The notes beneath the pieces are model-generated. The model did no database searches. It saw only the letters and a list, made by a program, of their open reading frames with translations, and was not told the DNA's origin. Positions 49,433 to 58,562 of a DNA stretch of 64,000 bases are shown piece after piece. Source of the stretch: Actinomadura viridilutea (GTDB lineage: Bacteria; Actinomycetota; Actinomycetes; Streptosporangiales; Streptosporangiaceae); the NCBI GenBank assembly GCA_003001795.1, contig PVNI01000013.1, positions 1-64,000 on the forward strand, read 5' to 3'. Both the position numbers and the translations under genes were made by a program. The first letter of the stretch is position 1. Each line of letters begins with the position of its first letter.

Positions 49433-50938
49433 TCAGCGGCACACCGTGCCGTCCTTGGGAGGCTGCCCGGTGACCAGGTAGCGGTCGGTCGCGGAGACGA
49501 TGCAGGGATTGTTCTGGAGGTAGGCGGTGTGGCCGTCGCCGTCGAGGGTCAGCAGGACGCCGGACGACAGGTCGCGGGCGAGGTTCTCCGACCACTTGTA
49601 GGGCGTGGCGGGGTCGCGGAGGGTGCCGATGACCAGGATGGGCGCGGCGCCCTTGGCGGTGAAGGGACGCGGCTTCTGCTTGGTCTGGGCGGGCCAGTAG
49701 ATGCAGGGGAGGCCGCCCCAGACGACGAACTCGCCGAAGTGGGGGGCTTCCTTCGCGGCCTCGTCGACGGCCTTGCGGTAGGCGGCCAGGTCGGCCGGGT
49801 TGGGCTTGTCCACGCAGTTGACGGCCATGTTGGCGTCGGCCTGGTTGCTGTAGGAGCCGTTCTCGCCGCGCTCGACCAGGCGGTCGGCGAGGGTGATCAG
49901 GAGGGTGCCGTCCTTGCGTTGCATGGCCTGGGCGAGGGCCATGCGCAGGAGGGGCCAGTTCTCCTTGACGTACAGGGCGGACGCCAGGCCCAGCTCGGCC
50001 CAGGCTTCGGTGACCGGACGGGAGTCGCTGCTGTTGGACAGGGGGTGGGCGTCGACCCGCTTCTGGAACTCGGTGAGCCGGTCGAGGGCGGTGTCGGGGT
50101 CGGTGCCCAGGGGGCAGCCGGAGTGCTTGACGCAGTCGGCGGCGAACGCCTCCAGCGCGGTCTCGAAGCCCTTGGCCTGCTCGACGAGCATCTCGGTGTT
50201 CGTCAGCCTCGGGTCGACGGCGCCGTCCAGGACGAGCGCGCGCACCTTGTCGGGGAACTGGTCGGCGTAGGACGCGCCGAGGTAGGTGCCGTAGGAGGCT
50301 CCGTAGTAGGTGAGCTTGTCGTCGCCCGCCGCGGCGCGCAGGATGTCGATGTCGCGGGCGGCGTTGGCGGTGCCGACGTACGGCAGCAGCTTGGCGGCCT
50401 TGCCGCGGCAGTTGTCGGCGTAGGCGCGGCTTTGGGAGGCCAGGGCGTCGACTTCCTTCTTGTCGTCGGGCGTGGTGTCGGTGGCGTAGAAGGCGTCCAG
50501 CTGCGGGGCCGTCATGCAGCGGACGGGGGAGCTGGCGCCGACGCCGCGGGGGTCGAAGCCGACGATGTCGAAACGCCGCCGCAGGTCGGCGCCGAAGGCG
50601 CCGGCGGCTTGGCGGACGAACTCCACGCCCGAGCCGCCCGGTCCGCCCGGGTTGACGAACAGCGACCCGATGCGCTGGGACCGGTCCTCGGCGGGACGTC
50701 TGATGAGGGAGATGCGCAGGCGCTCCCCCTTGGGGTTGGCGTAGTCGAGGGGGACCTTGGCGGTCGCGCATTCGAAGCCGTTGCCGCAGTCGGACCACTC
50801 GAGCCGCTGCTGGTAGTACTCCTCCATGCCGACCGCGGAGCCGGGGGGCGGGCTCTGCTGGGTCGTCTGCGTGCGTTCGCCGGAGCAGCCGGTCAGCGCG
50901 ACCAAGGTGAGCACAGCTGCGGCGGCGATGAGCTTCAT
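49433..50938 (-). CDS. Lipoprotein alpha/beta-hydrolase, tripeptidyl-aminopeptidase-like (SlpD/SlpE type)
   Basis: 501 aa. The signal peptide ends in the lipobox LTGC (Cys18). The alpha/beta-hydrolase fold includes SLFVNPGGPGGSGVEFVRQA, FDIVGFDPRGVGASSPVRC, the nucleophile elbow YYGASYGTYLG (Ser215), the C-terminal TAP-like domain (APILVIGTLRDPATPYKWSE) and the catalytic His in DGDGHTAYLQ. Such membrane-anchored exported peptidases remove tripeptides from secreted proteins or peptides. It is a single gene between tRNA-Thr and the TetR gene. Confidence 0.92.
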   Translation of the reverse strand: MKLIAAAAVLTLVALTGCSGERTQTTQQSPPPGSAVGMEEYYQQRLEWSDCGNGFECATAKVPLDYANPKGERLRISLIRRPAEDRSQRIGSLFVNPGGPGGSGVEFVRQAAGAFGADLRRRFDIVGFDPRGVGASSPVRCMTAPQLDAFYATDTTPDDKKEVDALASQSRAYADNCRGKAAKLLPYVGTANAARDIDILRAAAGDDKLTYYGASYGTYLGASYADQFPDKVRALVLDGAVDPRLTNTEMLVEQAKGFETALEAFAADCVKHSGCPLGTDPDTALDRLTEFQKRVDAHPLSNSSDSRPVTEAWAELGLASALYVKENWPLLRMALAQAMQRKDGTLLITLADRLVERGENGSYSNQADANMAVNCVDKPNPADLAAYRKAVDEAAKEAPHFGEFVVWGGLPCIYWPAQTKQKPRPFTAKGAAPILVIGTLRDPATPYKWSENLARDLSSGVLLTLDGDGHTAYLQNNPCIVSATDRYLVTGQPPKDGTVCR

Positions 50939-51008
50939 GAGTCCCCCGTCCCGTCGTCGCGGACCGACGTGCTCCCCCTACGCTACGTGGGCGAACGGAA
51001 AAGTTCGT

Positions 51009-51701
51009 TCAGGCGCCTCCGAACTCCTGCTCGATGCCGTCCAGCAGCCAGCGCAGTCCGTCCTCGAAGGACTCCTGCTGGGGGACGCCCTCGCGCAGGG
51101 CGCGGCGCAGGTGCGGGAAGTCGCCCTCCTCGATCATCTTCTGGACGTACGACTCGCCGAGGTGGTCGGCGCGCTGGTCGCTCACCAGGCGTTCGCGGAT
51201 CACGTAGCCGGTCATGTAGTGGTCGACGGCCGTGACGATGCGGGCGGCGGTGGCGGTGTCGACGTCGAGGCCGGCCAGGGCCTGCAGGTTCTGCTCGGCG
51301 TGGCGCAGGCCGTTGGGGCCGACGCGGGGCCCGCGCGCCGTCAGGTCGATGACCCAGGCGTGCCGCCGGATGACCTCGCGCTCGCGCCGGGCGATCACGC
51401 TGACGGCCTCCCGCCAGTCGGCGGGCAGCTCCTCCTCGATGATCAGCTCGCGGTGGACCTCGTCGAGCATCAGGTCGAGGAGGTCCTCCTTGCGCTCGAT
51501 GTGGGTGTAGAGGCTCATGGGGCGCACCCCGAGCGCGGCGGCGACGCGGCGGATGGAGACCGCGTCCAGGCCCTCCGCGTCGGCGATCTCGATCGCGGCG
51601 GCCACGATCGCCTCCCGGGTGAGGCGGGGGCGGCGTCCGCCGCTCTGGCGCGCCCAGACGGGTTCGCCGGGCGGTCTGCGGTCTCGGGCGGTTCCGGGCA
51701 C
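51009..51701 (-). CDS. TetR/AcrR-family transcriptional repressor
   Basis: 230 aa, GTG start at 51701. The N-terminal HTH is LTREAIVAAAIEIADAEGLD followed by AVSIRRVAAALGVRPMSLYT and HIERKEDLLDLMLDEV. The C-terminal ligand domain is of the TetR_C_1 (TetR/Tn10-like) class: WREAVSVIARREREVIRRHA, VDHYMTGYVIRE. It is divergent from an MFS exporter with three inverted repeats in the 129-bp intergenic region, the classic drug-efflux control layout. Confidence 0.95.
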   Translation of the reverse strand: MPGTARDRRPPGEPVWARQSGGRRPRLTREAIVAAAIEIADAEGLDAVSIRRVAAALGVRPMSLYTHIERKEDLLDLMLDEVHRELIIEEELPADWREAVSVIARREREVIRRHAWVIDLTARGPRVGPNGLRHAEQNLQALAGLDVDTATAARIVTAVDHYMTGYVIRERLVSDQRADHLGESYVQKMIEEGDFPHLRRALREGVPQQESFEDGLRWLLDGIEQEFGGA

Positions 51702-51739
51702 GGCCCGATCCTACCGGTACGGCGTACGCCCAGGCCGAA

Positions 51740-51767
51740 ACAGCGTATCGATCTAGCGATACGCTGT
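51740..51767. promoter_or_regulatory. TetR operator 1 (palindrome)
   Basis: ACAGCGTATCG (51740-51750) and CGATACGCTGT (51757-51767) form a perfect 11-bp inverted repeat around ATCTAG. It lies between the divergent TetR and MFS genes. Confidence 0.82.
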
Positions 51768-51777
51768 ACCAATATGG

Positions 51778-51792
51778 CGATACAGCGTATCG
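51778..51792. promoter_or_regulatory. TetR operator 2 (palindrome)
   Basis: CGATAC-AGC-GTATCG is palindromic and reuses the CGATAC/GTATCG half-sites of operator 1 with a shorter spacer. It lies 39 bp before the MFS start. A third, weaker dyad GTAC-ATC-GTAC follows at about 51801-51811. Confidence 0.75.
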
Positions 51793-51830
51793 TTCGGCCG
51801 GTACATCGTACGGAAGGAGGACCGCGGCGC

Positions 51831-53315
51831 ATGACCGCCGACGACGCCCGGCTGCGACGGCTCGCGATCGTCGTGCTGCTCGGGGCGATCATGACGGTGC
51901 TCGACAGCACGATCGTCACCGTCGCCGTCACCGCCCTGGGCACCGACCTGGACGCCTCGCTGTCCACCGTCCAGTGGGTGCTGACCGGGTACACGCTGGC
52001 GCTGTCCATGGCGATCCCGCTGACGGGGTGGGCGGTGCGGCGGTTCGGGCAGCGCACCATGTGGCTGGTGTCGCTGGCGCTGTTCATCGGGGGGTCGCTG
52101 CTGTGCGGGTTGGCGTGGTCGGCGCCCGCGCTGATCGGCTTCCGGGTGGTGCAGGGATTCGGCGGCGGGATGCTGATGCCGGTCGGCCAGATGATGCTCG
52201 CCCGGGCGGCGGGTCCGGACCGGATGGCGCGGGTGATGGCCGTCGTCTCGGTGCCGGCGATGCTCGCACCAGTGTTGGGGCCGGTGGCGGGCGGGCTGAT
52301 CGTCGGCCACCTGTCGTGGCGCTGGATGTTCTACGTCAACGTCCCGGTCTGCGCCGTGGCGCTGGCCGCGGCGCTGCGCATGCTGCCCCGCGACGCGGAG
52401 CGCGATCGGAGCGTCCGGCTGGACGCGCCGGGCCTGGCGCTGGTGTCGCCCGGCCTGGCGGCGCTGGTGTACGGGCTGTCGGAGGCGGGCGAGGGCGCCG
52501 GCCTGTCGAGCGCCGGGTTCCTGGTCGGCGCGGTCGGCGGCGCGGTGCTGATCGCCGCGTTCGTGGTCCACGCCGTGCGCAAGGGCGACGACGCGCTGAT
52601 CGACGTGCGGTTGCTGCGCGCCCGCTCGTTCACCGCCGCCACCGGCGCGCTGTTCGTCTACAGCGGCGCGGCGTTCGGGCTGACGGTGCTGATCCCGCTG
52701 CTGTCGCAGGTGGCGCGGCAGGAGACGGCGACGCAGGCGGGGCTGCTGCTGGCCCCGTTCGGGCTGGGCGCGATGGTCACGATGCCGCTCGCGGGACGGC
52801 TGGCCGACCGCTACGGCGCCCGGTGGCCGTCGGCGGGCGGGGTGCTGGTGGTGCTGGTCGGGACGTTCGCGCTCACGACGGTCGAGCCGGGCACGGGCAG
52901 GCCGCTGATCATGGCGGCGGTGCTGGTCGTCGGCCTCGGGCACGGCGCGATCGCGCCGGCGCTGATGGCGGCGGCCTACCAGGGGCTGCCGCGGACGTCG
53001 GTCCCGGCGGCGACGACGGCGGCGAACATCCTGGTCCGTGTCGGCAGCGCGTTCGGGATGGCGGCGCTCACCGTGATCCTGCAGGTGTACCTGCGGGCCG
53101 CGTTCCCCGGGACGAGCGGCAAGCCGGAGGAGGTCGCCGCCCAGGCGTCCCGTGTGCCGGACGCGCCCGCGCTGCTCTCCGAGGCGTTCTCCCGCAGCCT
53201 GTGGTGGGCGCTGGCGATCGCGGCCGTGGCGCTGCCGCTGATCCTGACGCTTCCGCGTAAGAAGCGCGCACCGCAGGTAAAAGATGCGTCTGAAAAGGCG
53301 CCCGTCCGGAAATAG
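51831..53315 (+). CDS. MFS multidrug exporter, DHA2 (EmrB/QacA, 14-TM) family
   Basis: 494 aa, ATG at 51831 with AAGGAGG 12 bases upstream. It has the motif A-like region LTGWAVRRFGQRTMWLVSLA, motif D1 TVLDSTIVTVAVTALGTDLD, motif C GPVAGGLIVGHLSWRWMFYV with NVPV, and about fourteen hydrophobic segments. It is probably a proton-coupled drug or metabolite exporter, repressed by the divergent TetR protein until a ligand binds. Confidence 0.95.
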   Translation: MTADDARLRRLAIVVLLGAIMTVLDSTIVTVAVTALGTDLDASLSTVQWVLTGYTLALSMAIPLTGWAVRRFGQRTMWLVSLALFIGGSLLCGLAWSAPALIGFRVVQGFGGGMLMPVGQMMLARAAGPDRMARVMAVVSVPAMLAPVLGPVAGGLIVGHLSWRWMFYVNVPVCAVALAAALRMLPRDAERDRSVRLDAPGLALVSPGLAALVYGLSEAGEGAGLSSAGFLVGAVGGAVLIAAFVVHAVRKGDDALIDVRLLRARSFTAATGALFVYSGAAFGLTVLIPLLSQVARQETATQAGLLLAPFGLGAMVTMPLAGRLADRYGARWPSAGGVLVVLVGTFALTTVEPGTGRPLIMAAVLVVGLGHGAIAPALMAAAYQGLPRTSVPAATTAANILVRVGSAFGMAALTVILQVYLRAAFPGTSGKPEEVAAQASRVPDAPALLSEAFSRSLWWALAIAAVALPLILTLPRKKRAPQVKDASEKAPVRK

Positions 53316-53343
53316 GGGTGGGGCGGCGCCTGTTGCCGCCAAC

Positions 53344-54090
53344 ATGAGCGGCAACAAAGGCGGCATCCGCGTCGAGCAGTCGGCCAAGCGCGTCAGGGCC
53401 TACCTCGGGGGGCAGGTGGTGGCCGACACCATCCGGCCGGTCCTGGTGTGGGAAGTGCCGTACTACCCGACCTACTACATCCCGCTGGAGGACGTGCGGG
53501 CGGAGCTGGTGCCCGACGGTCCCGGCAAGCACTCGGCGAGCAGGGGCGACGCGACCGCGTACACCGTGAAGGCCGACGGGGTCCAGGCGCCGGGGGCGGC
53601 GGTGCGGTACGAGCAGTCGCCCATCGAGGAGCTGCGCGGCCTGGTGCGTCTCGACTGGAACGCGATGGACGCCTGGTTCGAGGAGGACGAGCAGGTCTTC
53701 GTCCACCCGCGCAACCCGTACCACCGGGTCGACGTGCTGGCCAGCTCGCGGCACGTGCGCATCGAGGTGGACGGGGTGACCGTGGCCGAGTCCGGCAGCC
53801 CGCACCTGCTGTTCGAGACCGGGCTGCCCGTCCGGTACTACCTGCCGAAGACGCACGTGCGCATGGACCTGCTGGAACCGTCCGACACGGTCACCGGCTG
53901 CCCGTACAAGGGCGAGGCCGAGTACTGGTCGGTGCGCGTCGGCGACCGGGTGCACAAGGACCTCGCGTGGTCGTACCGGCATCCCCTTCCGGAGAGCCAG
54001 AAGATCGCCGGGTTGATCGCCTTCTATGACGAGAAGGTGGACGTGTTCGTCGACGGCGTCCGGCAGGAGCGGCCGAAGACGAAGTTCTGA
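53344..54090 (+). CDS. DUF427-family protein (two tandem DUF427 domains)
   Basis: 248 aa from the ATG at 53344. Two homologous halves each carry the DUF427 pattern. The first is RVEQSAKRVRAYLGGQVVAD, PVLVWEVPYYPTYYIPLEDV. The second is VDVLASSRHVRIEVDGVTVA, PHLLFETGLPVRYYLPKTHV, CPYKGEAEYWSVRVGDRVHK. The family is common in actinobacteria and of unknown function. It lies 28 bp after the MFS gene and may be read through from it. Confidence 0.9.
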   Translation: MSGNKGGIRVEQSAKRVRAYLGGQVVADTIRPVLVWEVPYYPTYYIPLEDVRAELVPDGPGKHSASRGDATAYTVKADGVQAPGAAVRYEQSPIEELRGLVRLDWNAMDAWFEEDEQVFVHPRNPYHRVDVLASSRHVRIEVDGVTVAESGSPHLLFETGLPVRYYLPKTHVRMDLLEPSDTVTGCPYKGEAEYWSVRVGDRVHKDLAWSYRHPLPESQKIAGLIAFYDEKVDVFVDGVRQERPKTKF

Positions 54091-54170
54091 CGGCTGTCAG
54101 CAGACGAGACGGGACGTTCCGACGCTGACGATGTGGCGCGCCGTGGCGCCTTTGCGGGGACGCTTCGGGG

Positions 54171-55019
54171 TCACTCTGAAGAGGAGTCCGTGCCGGACGC
54201 GTTGCCGTAGGCGGCGTCGTGCTGGCGGCGCGGGGAGCACACTGAGGCGGACGGGCAGACGCAGCGCCCGCCGGCGTTGAGGCGGACGGTCACCGTGTCG
54301 GACGGCACGTTGCGCGCCACCACCTGCCCGGGCCCCTCGGGGGTGTCGACGCGTTCGCCCAGACGCGGCATGTTCTTGTGCGCCTCCACGTACAGAGGAT
54401 GCTCGTACTTGAGGCAGCACATGAGGCGTCCGCACGCCCCCGCGATGCGCAGCGGGTTGACGGGCAGGTCCTGGTCCTTGGCCATCCGGACCGACACCGG
54501 TTCGAAGTCCTTGAGGAACGTGGCGCAGCACAGGTCGCGTCCGCACGGTCCGATGCCGCCCTGCAGGCGGGCCTCGTCGCGCGGGCCGACCTGCCGCAGC
54601 TCCACCCGGGCGCGGATGTTGCGGGCCAGGTCGCGCACCAGGGCGCGGAAGTCGACGCGGTGCGGCGCGGTGAAATAGATCTTGAAGACGTTCTCGGCGT
54701 CCAGGAAGTCCACGCCGATGACCTTCATCGGCAGCCCGTGCTTGCGGATCAGCCGCTTGGCGATGGCGCGTCCCTCGGCGCGGCGGCGGCGGTTGGCCTC
54801 GTCGCGGGCCAGATGCTCCTCGGTCGCGAGCCCCGCGCACACCGGCAGCCCTTCGATGTCCTCCGACACCCACTGCGGGGGCCACACGCACTCGGCGACC
54901 TCCGGGCCCGCGTCGGTCGGGACGAGCACCTTGTCGCCGACCTTGGGCGAGTGCGGGCCGGGGTCGAGGTAGTAGAGCCGCCCGTAACGGGTGAAGCTGA
55001 CGGCCATCACCATGCCCAC
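54171..55019 (-). CDS. ricT: PSP1-domain protein RicT (YaaT family)
   Basis: 282 aa, GTG start at 55019 (or ATG at 55013). PSP1/RicT proteins are part of the Ric complex in Bacillus, which carries Fe-S clusters and affects mRNA maturation and development. It has SFTRYGRLYYLDPGPHSPKV, VIGVDFLDAENVFKIYFTAP, HRVDFRALVRDLARNIRARV and the Cys-rich core GPCGRDLCCATFLKDFEPVS and ACGRLMCCLKYEHPLYVEAH. The C-terminus has extra cysteines (GGRCVCPSASVC) of unclear role. RicA and RicF are not in the window. Confidence 0.92.
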   Translation of the reverse strand: MGMVMAVSFTRYGRLYYLDPGPHSPKVGDKVLVPTDAGPEVAECVWPPQWVSEDIEGLPVCAGLATEEHLARDEANRRRRAEGRAIAKRLIRKHGLPMKVIGVDFLDAENVFKIYFTAPHRVDFRALVRDLARNIRARVELRQVGPRDEARLQGGIGPCGRDLCCATFLKDFEPVSVRMAKDQDLPVNPLRIAGACGRLMCCLKYEHPLYVEAHKNMPRLGERVDTPEGPGQVVARNVPSDTVTVRLNAGGRCVCPSASVCSPRRQHDAAYGNASGTDSSSE

Positions 55020-55181
55020 GGTCTGCTCCGTTCGCCCGGTTCCGTGGAACCAACCCTACGTGGTCCGAACTTCACCCGGTAAGAACGGTTTCGCCGGGCC
55101 GCCGCGGTCGGCGGCCGCGCTCGTTGGGACGGCGCCACGCGCGGTGGCGCCGGGTGCGGATGCGCGGTGTTACCAGGCGAG

Positions 55182-56198
55182 TTACCAGGCGACGTCGACG
55201 AGGTCGGCCGCCTGCACGGGCCGGAAGCCGTCGGTGTAGAGGCGTCCGTCGGCGCCGAACGCCAGCAGGTGGCGGCCGGAGTGGTCGCGGACGATCCGGA
55301 GGAGGCGGGTGGTCGCGCCGTTCTGCTTCCACAGCACCTTGCCGGGACGGCCGTCCGGCACCGTGTACGCCTGGAGCGACATCTGCCCCCGGGAAGCGAG
55401 ACCCGCCACGACGGTGCGGCCGTCACGGCTGCTCAGCGCGGCGCCCGTTCCGGCGGGCAGCTTCAGCATCGGCCGGCTGACGCGCAGGTCTCCGGCCTGG
55501 CCTTTGGTGTTCAGCGCGCGCAGCTGACCGGCGGCGACGACGTCGCCGGCGCGCACCGGGTTCCACAGGAAGGTGAGGGTGTCGCCCGCCCACGACAGGC
55601 TGGCGATGCGCGCGGGCGACGGCGCCTTCCACATCTTGCGCTGCCCGGTCGCGGCGGACACGACCTGCACCTGGGCCGTCAGACCGGAGTAGGTGACGTA
55701 GGCGATGCGGTCGCCGTCGGGGTGGACCGCCATCTCCGACCACCCGGCCGACACGCCGGGCACGGCGGCGCGCGGGATGTCCGTCAGCTGCGTGGGGCGC
55801 CCGCCCGCGTCCACGCCCAGCCGATGGAACGTGACAGTCCGGTCGGCGTAGGAGGCGACGACGAAGGTTCCGTCGGCGGCCGCCGCGATCCGCTCGAACC
55901 GCCGCCCGGCCGGCGCCGCCACGGGCACGCCGATCGTGCCGCCGGTGCGCATGTCGCGGACCACGAGCGCGGCGCCGCCGCGCTGCACCCCGACGAAACG
56001 GTGCGGCTCGGTGCGCTCACGCTCGGCGGCCGGCTTGGCCGCGCGCTGGGGGTCGTCCGACCGCTGATGCGCGTGCACCAGGTCGACGAATCCGGCGATG
56101 CCGAGGGCGATCGCCGCGGCGACGCCGATCGGCACCAGGCGCCGCCAGGCGCCGCGCACCATTGCTCCGACGCCCGTCTGCTCGTGCTTGCCGTCCAT
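55182..56198 (-). CDS. Membrane-anchored beta-propeller-like protein
   Basis: 338 aa. One N-terminal TM helix (LVPIGVAAAIALGIAGFVDL) is followed by a secreted domain with recurring motifs such as ERIAAAADGTFVVASYADRT, SEMAVHPDGDRIAYVTYSGL, IASLSWAGDTLTFLWNPVRA and TGAALSSRDGRTVVAGLASR, typical of WD40/TolB-like propeller blades. No enzymatic motif is visible. It ends about 160 bp from ricT on the same strand. The function is unknown. Confidence 0.82.
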   Translation of the reverse strand: MDGKHEQTGVGAMVRGAWRRLVPIGVAAAIALGIAGFVDLVHAHQRSDDPQRAAKPAAERERTEPHRFVGVQRGGAALVVRDMRTGGTIGVPVAAPAGRRFERIAAAADGTFVVASYADRTVTFHRLGVDAGGRPTQLTDIPRAAVPGVSAGWSEMAVHPDGDRIAYVTYSGLTAQVQVVSAATGQRKMWKAPSPARIASLSWAGDTLTFLWNPVRAGDVVAAGQLRALNTKGQAGDLRVSRPMLKLPAGTGAALSSRDGRTVVAGLASRGQMSLQAYTVPDGRPGKVLWKQNGATTRLLRIVRDHSGRHLLAFGADGRLYTDGFRPVQAADLVDVAW

Positions 56199-56482
56199 CG
56201 GGGAAGCCCAGCACCCACCTCTCCGCGTCTCCCACGTTGTGCGGACCCGTCGTTTCTACCTCATCCCTCACATTCAGGGCAGCAAGATCGCGGAGTTTGT
56301 CGACAGACATTGACGTTCCCGACATGTCCGTCGCGCCGACCTGCGCGATCCGCCTCCGGCGTCCCTCTCGACGGCTCCGGAGCAGGCGCGCAGCGCACGG
56401 CGCCTTGGCCGCCCACCGCGTCGTGGGCCGCCACAAGGTCCGGTGCCATGTGCACGCCGGACGTGAGACGACGCAGGGCGGG

Positions 56483-57103
56483 TCAGTCCGCAGAGAGACG
56501 ATCGGCGCGCCTGCGCAGCCCGCCGTACAGCATCGACAACGCCGTCGCCAGAAAAAGCCCCGCCGAGGCGTACAGGCCGATGCGGATGTCGTCGTCTGTG
56601 GAGTCGTCAGGAAGATACGGCAACGTCAGCCCCAGCGGGTCCTTGCGGATGGTGACCCGCTGCCCCTGTCGGAACTGGTCGTAGCAGTTCTGCTGCTCGC
56701 TGAGCCGATAGACCGTGGGCTTGCTCTCGGTCGCCAGCACTGTGCAGTACCACAGGTCGGTCTTGACGCCCTTATCCTTCTCGACCTTGAGGACCACGGC
56801 GGGAACCTCCTCGCCCGTGGTCTTCAGGTACAGCGCGTACTCCATCGGCCCGGCGAAGAACATCAGCGCCAACCCGCAGATGGAGACCAAGAGCGCCGCT
56901 CCCGCCCGTCGCCATACCGCACCCGCGCGGATCACCGCGACGGCGAAGACGACAAGGCCGAGGCCGACACCGATCCAGCGCCCGCCGTACCGCATCTGCG
57001 CCACCGCGCCGGCGAGCGCGAACGCAACGGGCACGGCGAGCGCCCACATCCAGGAGTTCGCCACCCGTCGCCGCGGCGGCGAAGCGGTTTCCGGGTGCTC
57101 CAC
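56483..57103 (-). CDS. Small multi-TM protein, DUF3592-like
   Basis: 206 aa, GTG start at 57103. Three hydrophobic segments in the first ~90 residues (MWALAVPVAFALAGAVAQM, IGVGLGLVVFAVAVIRAG, ALLVSICGLALMFFAGPM) are followed by a soluble part (VPAVVLKVEKDKGVKTDLWY, FRQGQRVTIRKDPLGL) and a last TM helix. The soluble segment resembles the DUF3592 fold. About 280 bp upstream and 75 bp downstream are gene-free. The function is unknown. Confidence 0.75.
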   Translation of the reverse strand: MEHPETASPPRRRVANSWMWALAVPVAFALAGAVAQMRYGGRWIGVGLGLVVFAVAVIRAGAVWRRAGAALLVSICGLALMFFAGPMEYALYLKTTGEEVPAVVLKVEKDKGVKTDLWYCTVLATESKPTVYRLSEQQNCYDQFRQGQRVTIRKDPLGLTLPYLPDDSTDDDIRIGLYASAGLFLATALSMLYGGLRRRADRLSAD

Positions 57104-57177
57104 TGCACCTCACTCTCACTAAGCGCCCGGAAGCCATGATCCACCAATTAGGCGGACATCGCCCGCATAAGACACGA

Positions 57178-58044
57178 TCAGGACGCGGCGGCCAGGGCCG
57201 CTCGGGCGGCGTCGAGCGTCCTCTCCCGGTACCCGGCGCCGAACAGGGCGACGTGCACCAGGAGCGGGTGCAGCTGGTGCAGCGGGACGCGCCGCCGCCA
57301 GCCGTCGGCGAGCGGCGCCGCCTCGTCGTAGGCCGCCAGGACGCGGTCCAGGTGCGGGGCGCCGAACAAGGCCAGCATCGCCAGGTCGGTCTCGCGGTGG
57401 CCGCCGTGCGCGGCCGGGTCGATCAGCATGGCGCGGCCGCCCGTCCACAGCACGTTGCCCGACCACAGGTCGCCGTGGATGCGGCTCGGCGGCTCCGGCG
57501 GCCCGGCCAGCTCCTCGACGCGGTCGATGACGTGCTCGATCAGTCGCACGTCGGACGCCGACAGGTGCGGCCGTGCGAGACGCAGGAACGGCGCGAGACG
57601 CCGCTCGGCGTACCAGCGCGGCCATCCGCCGTCGTCGAGGGTGTTGTCCAGCGGCAGGTCGGCGATGTAGCCGTCCCAGGGCGCGCCGTACGCCCGCGGG
57701 GCGGACGCGGTGTGCAGCGCGGCCAGGTCGCGGCCGAAACGCTCGGCGGCCTGCGGTGTGGGCGGCTCGGTCGGCAGCCACGGCAGCACGAGGGTGTGGT
57801 CGTCGGCGGCCAGCACCCGCGGCACGGGGGCGTGCGGCCCCGCCTCGGCCAGCCACCGCAGCCCCGCCGCCTCGGCCGCGAAGAAGCCGCCGTCGGCGGC
57901 CGCGGCCTTGACGAAGACCTCGCGCCCGTCGGCGAGCGTCGCCCGGTGCAGCGTCCACGAATGGCTGCCGCCGAGGTCGGCGACGCGCTCGACGCGCGTC
58001 CGGAGCAGGTCGGCGATCCGCTCGCGGGCCGCCGCCACCGTCAC
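57178..58044 (-). CDS. Fructosamine kinase / ketosamine-3-kinase-like protein
   Basis: 288 aa, GTG at 58044. It is a choline-kinase/APH-like fold: VADLGGSHSWTLHRATLADG, REVFVKAAAADGGFFAAEAA, the catalytic SRIHGDLWSGNVLW, and MLIDPAAHGGHRETDLAMLA. Fructosamine kinases phosphorylate glycated amines so that they decay. The gene overlaps a low-molecular-weight phosphatase gene by 4 nt, a coupling seen in actinobacteria that suggests paired function on glycated or phosphorylated proteins. Confidence 0.9.
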   Translation of the reverse strand: MTVAAARERIADLLRTRVERVADLGGSHSWTLHRATLADGREVFVKAAAADGGFFAAEAAGLRWLAEAGPHAPVPRVLAADDHTLVLPWLPTEPPTPQAAERFGRDLAALHTASAPRAYGAPWDGYIADLPLDNTLDDGGWPRWYAERRLAPFLRLARPHLSASDVRLIEHVIDRVEELAGPPEPPSRIHGDLWSGNVLWTGGRAMLIDPAAHGGHRETDLAMLALFGAPHLDRVLAAYDEAAPLADGWRRRVPLHQLHPLLVHVALFGAGYRERTLDAARAALAAAS

Positions 58045-58529
58045 GCCTCCCGGGCGAGCGACGTCTCGGCGCGCACGTGGTCGAGCAGGCCGGGCACCGC
58101 GGCCTCGACGAGCTTCAGCACGTGCTCGAAGTCGGCGTGTCCGCCGTAGTACGGGTCGGGGACGTCCAGGTCGTCCCCCGCGTCGGGGTCGAACTCGCGC
58201 AGCAGCCTGATCCGTCCGCGCGCCGCGTCGTCGGGGGCCATGGCCCGCAGCTCCCGCAGGTGCCCCGCGTCCAGCGCGACGATCAGGTCGTACCGGTCGA
58301 ACCAGTCCGGTTGGAACTGCCGGGCGGTGTGCGCCGACCGGTAGCCGTTCCGCTGCAGGACGCGCACAGTGCGGGGGTCGGCGCCGCTGCCCACATGCCA
58401 CGGTCCGGTGCCCGAGCTGTCGACCTCGACGTCGAGCCCTTCCTTCTCAACGTGGTGGCGGAACACCCACTCGGCCATGGGCGAGCGGCAGATGTTCCCG
58501 GTGCAGACGAACGTGACGCGGTAGGACAT
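58041..58529 (-). CDS. Low-molecular-weight protein tyrosine phosphatase
   Basis: 162 aa, ATG at 58529. It has the PTP signature CTGNICRSP (Cys9, Arg15) at the N-terminus, SSGTGPWHVGSGADPRTVRV, and the general acid loop DVPDPYYGG near 124-131. Mycobacterial PtpA-like enzymes of this class are secreted or regulate signalling. It is upstream of, and translationally coupled to, the fructosamine-kinase-like gene. Confidence 0.94.
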   Translation of the reverse strand: MSYRVTFVCTGNICRSPMAEWVFRHHVEKEGLDVEVDSSGTGPWHVGSGADPRTVRVLQRNGYRSAHTARQFQPDWFDRYDLIVALDAGHLRELRAMAPDDAARGRIRLLREFDPDAGDDLDVPDPYYGGHADFEHVLKLVEAAVPGLLDHVRAETSLAREA

Positions 58530-58562
58530 GCCCCCATCCTGCCCGACCGCCCCCGAACGGGG

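Noticed and set aside
55007..55426. Gene between ricT and the propeller-like protein
   Set aside because: The Pro/Arg/Ser-rich frames there are off-frame readings of the propeller gene and of a 160-bp spacer.
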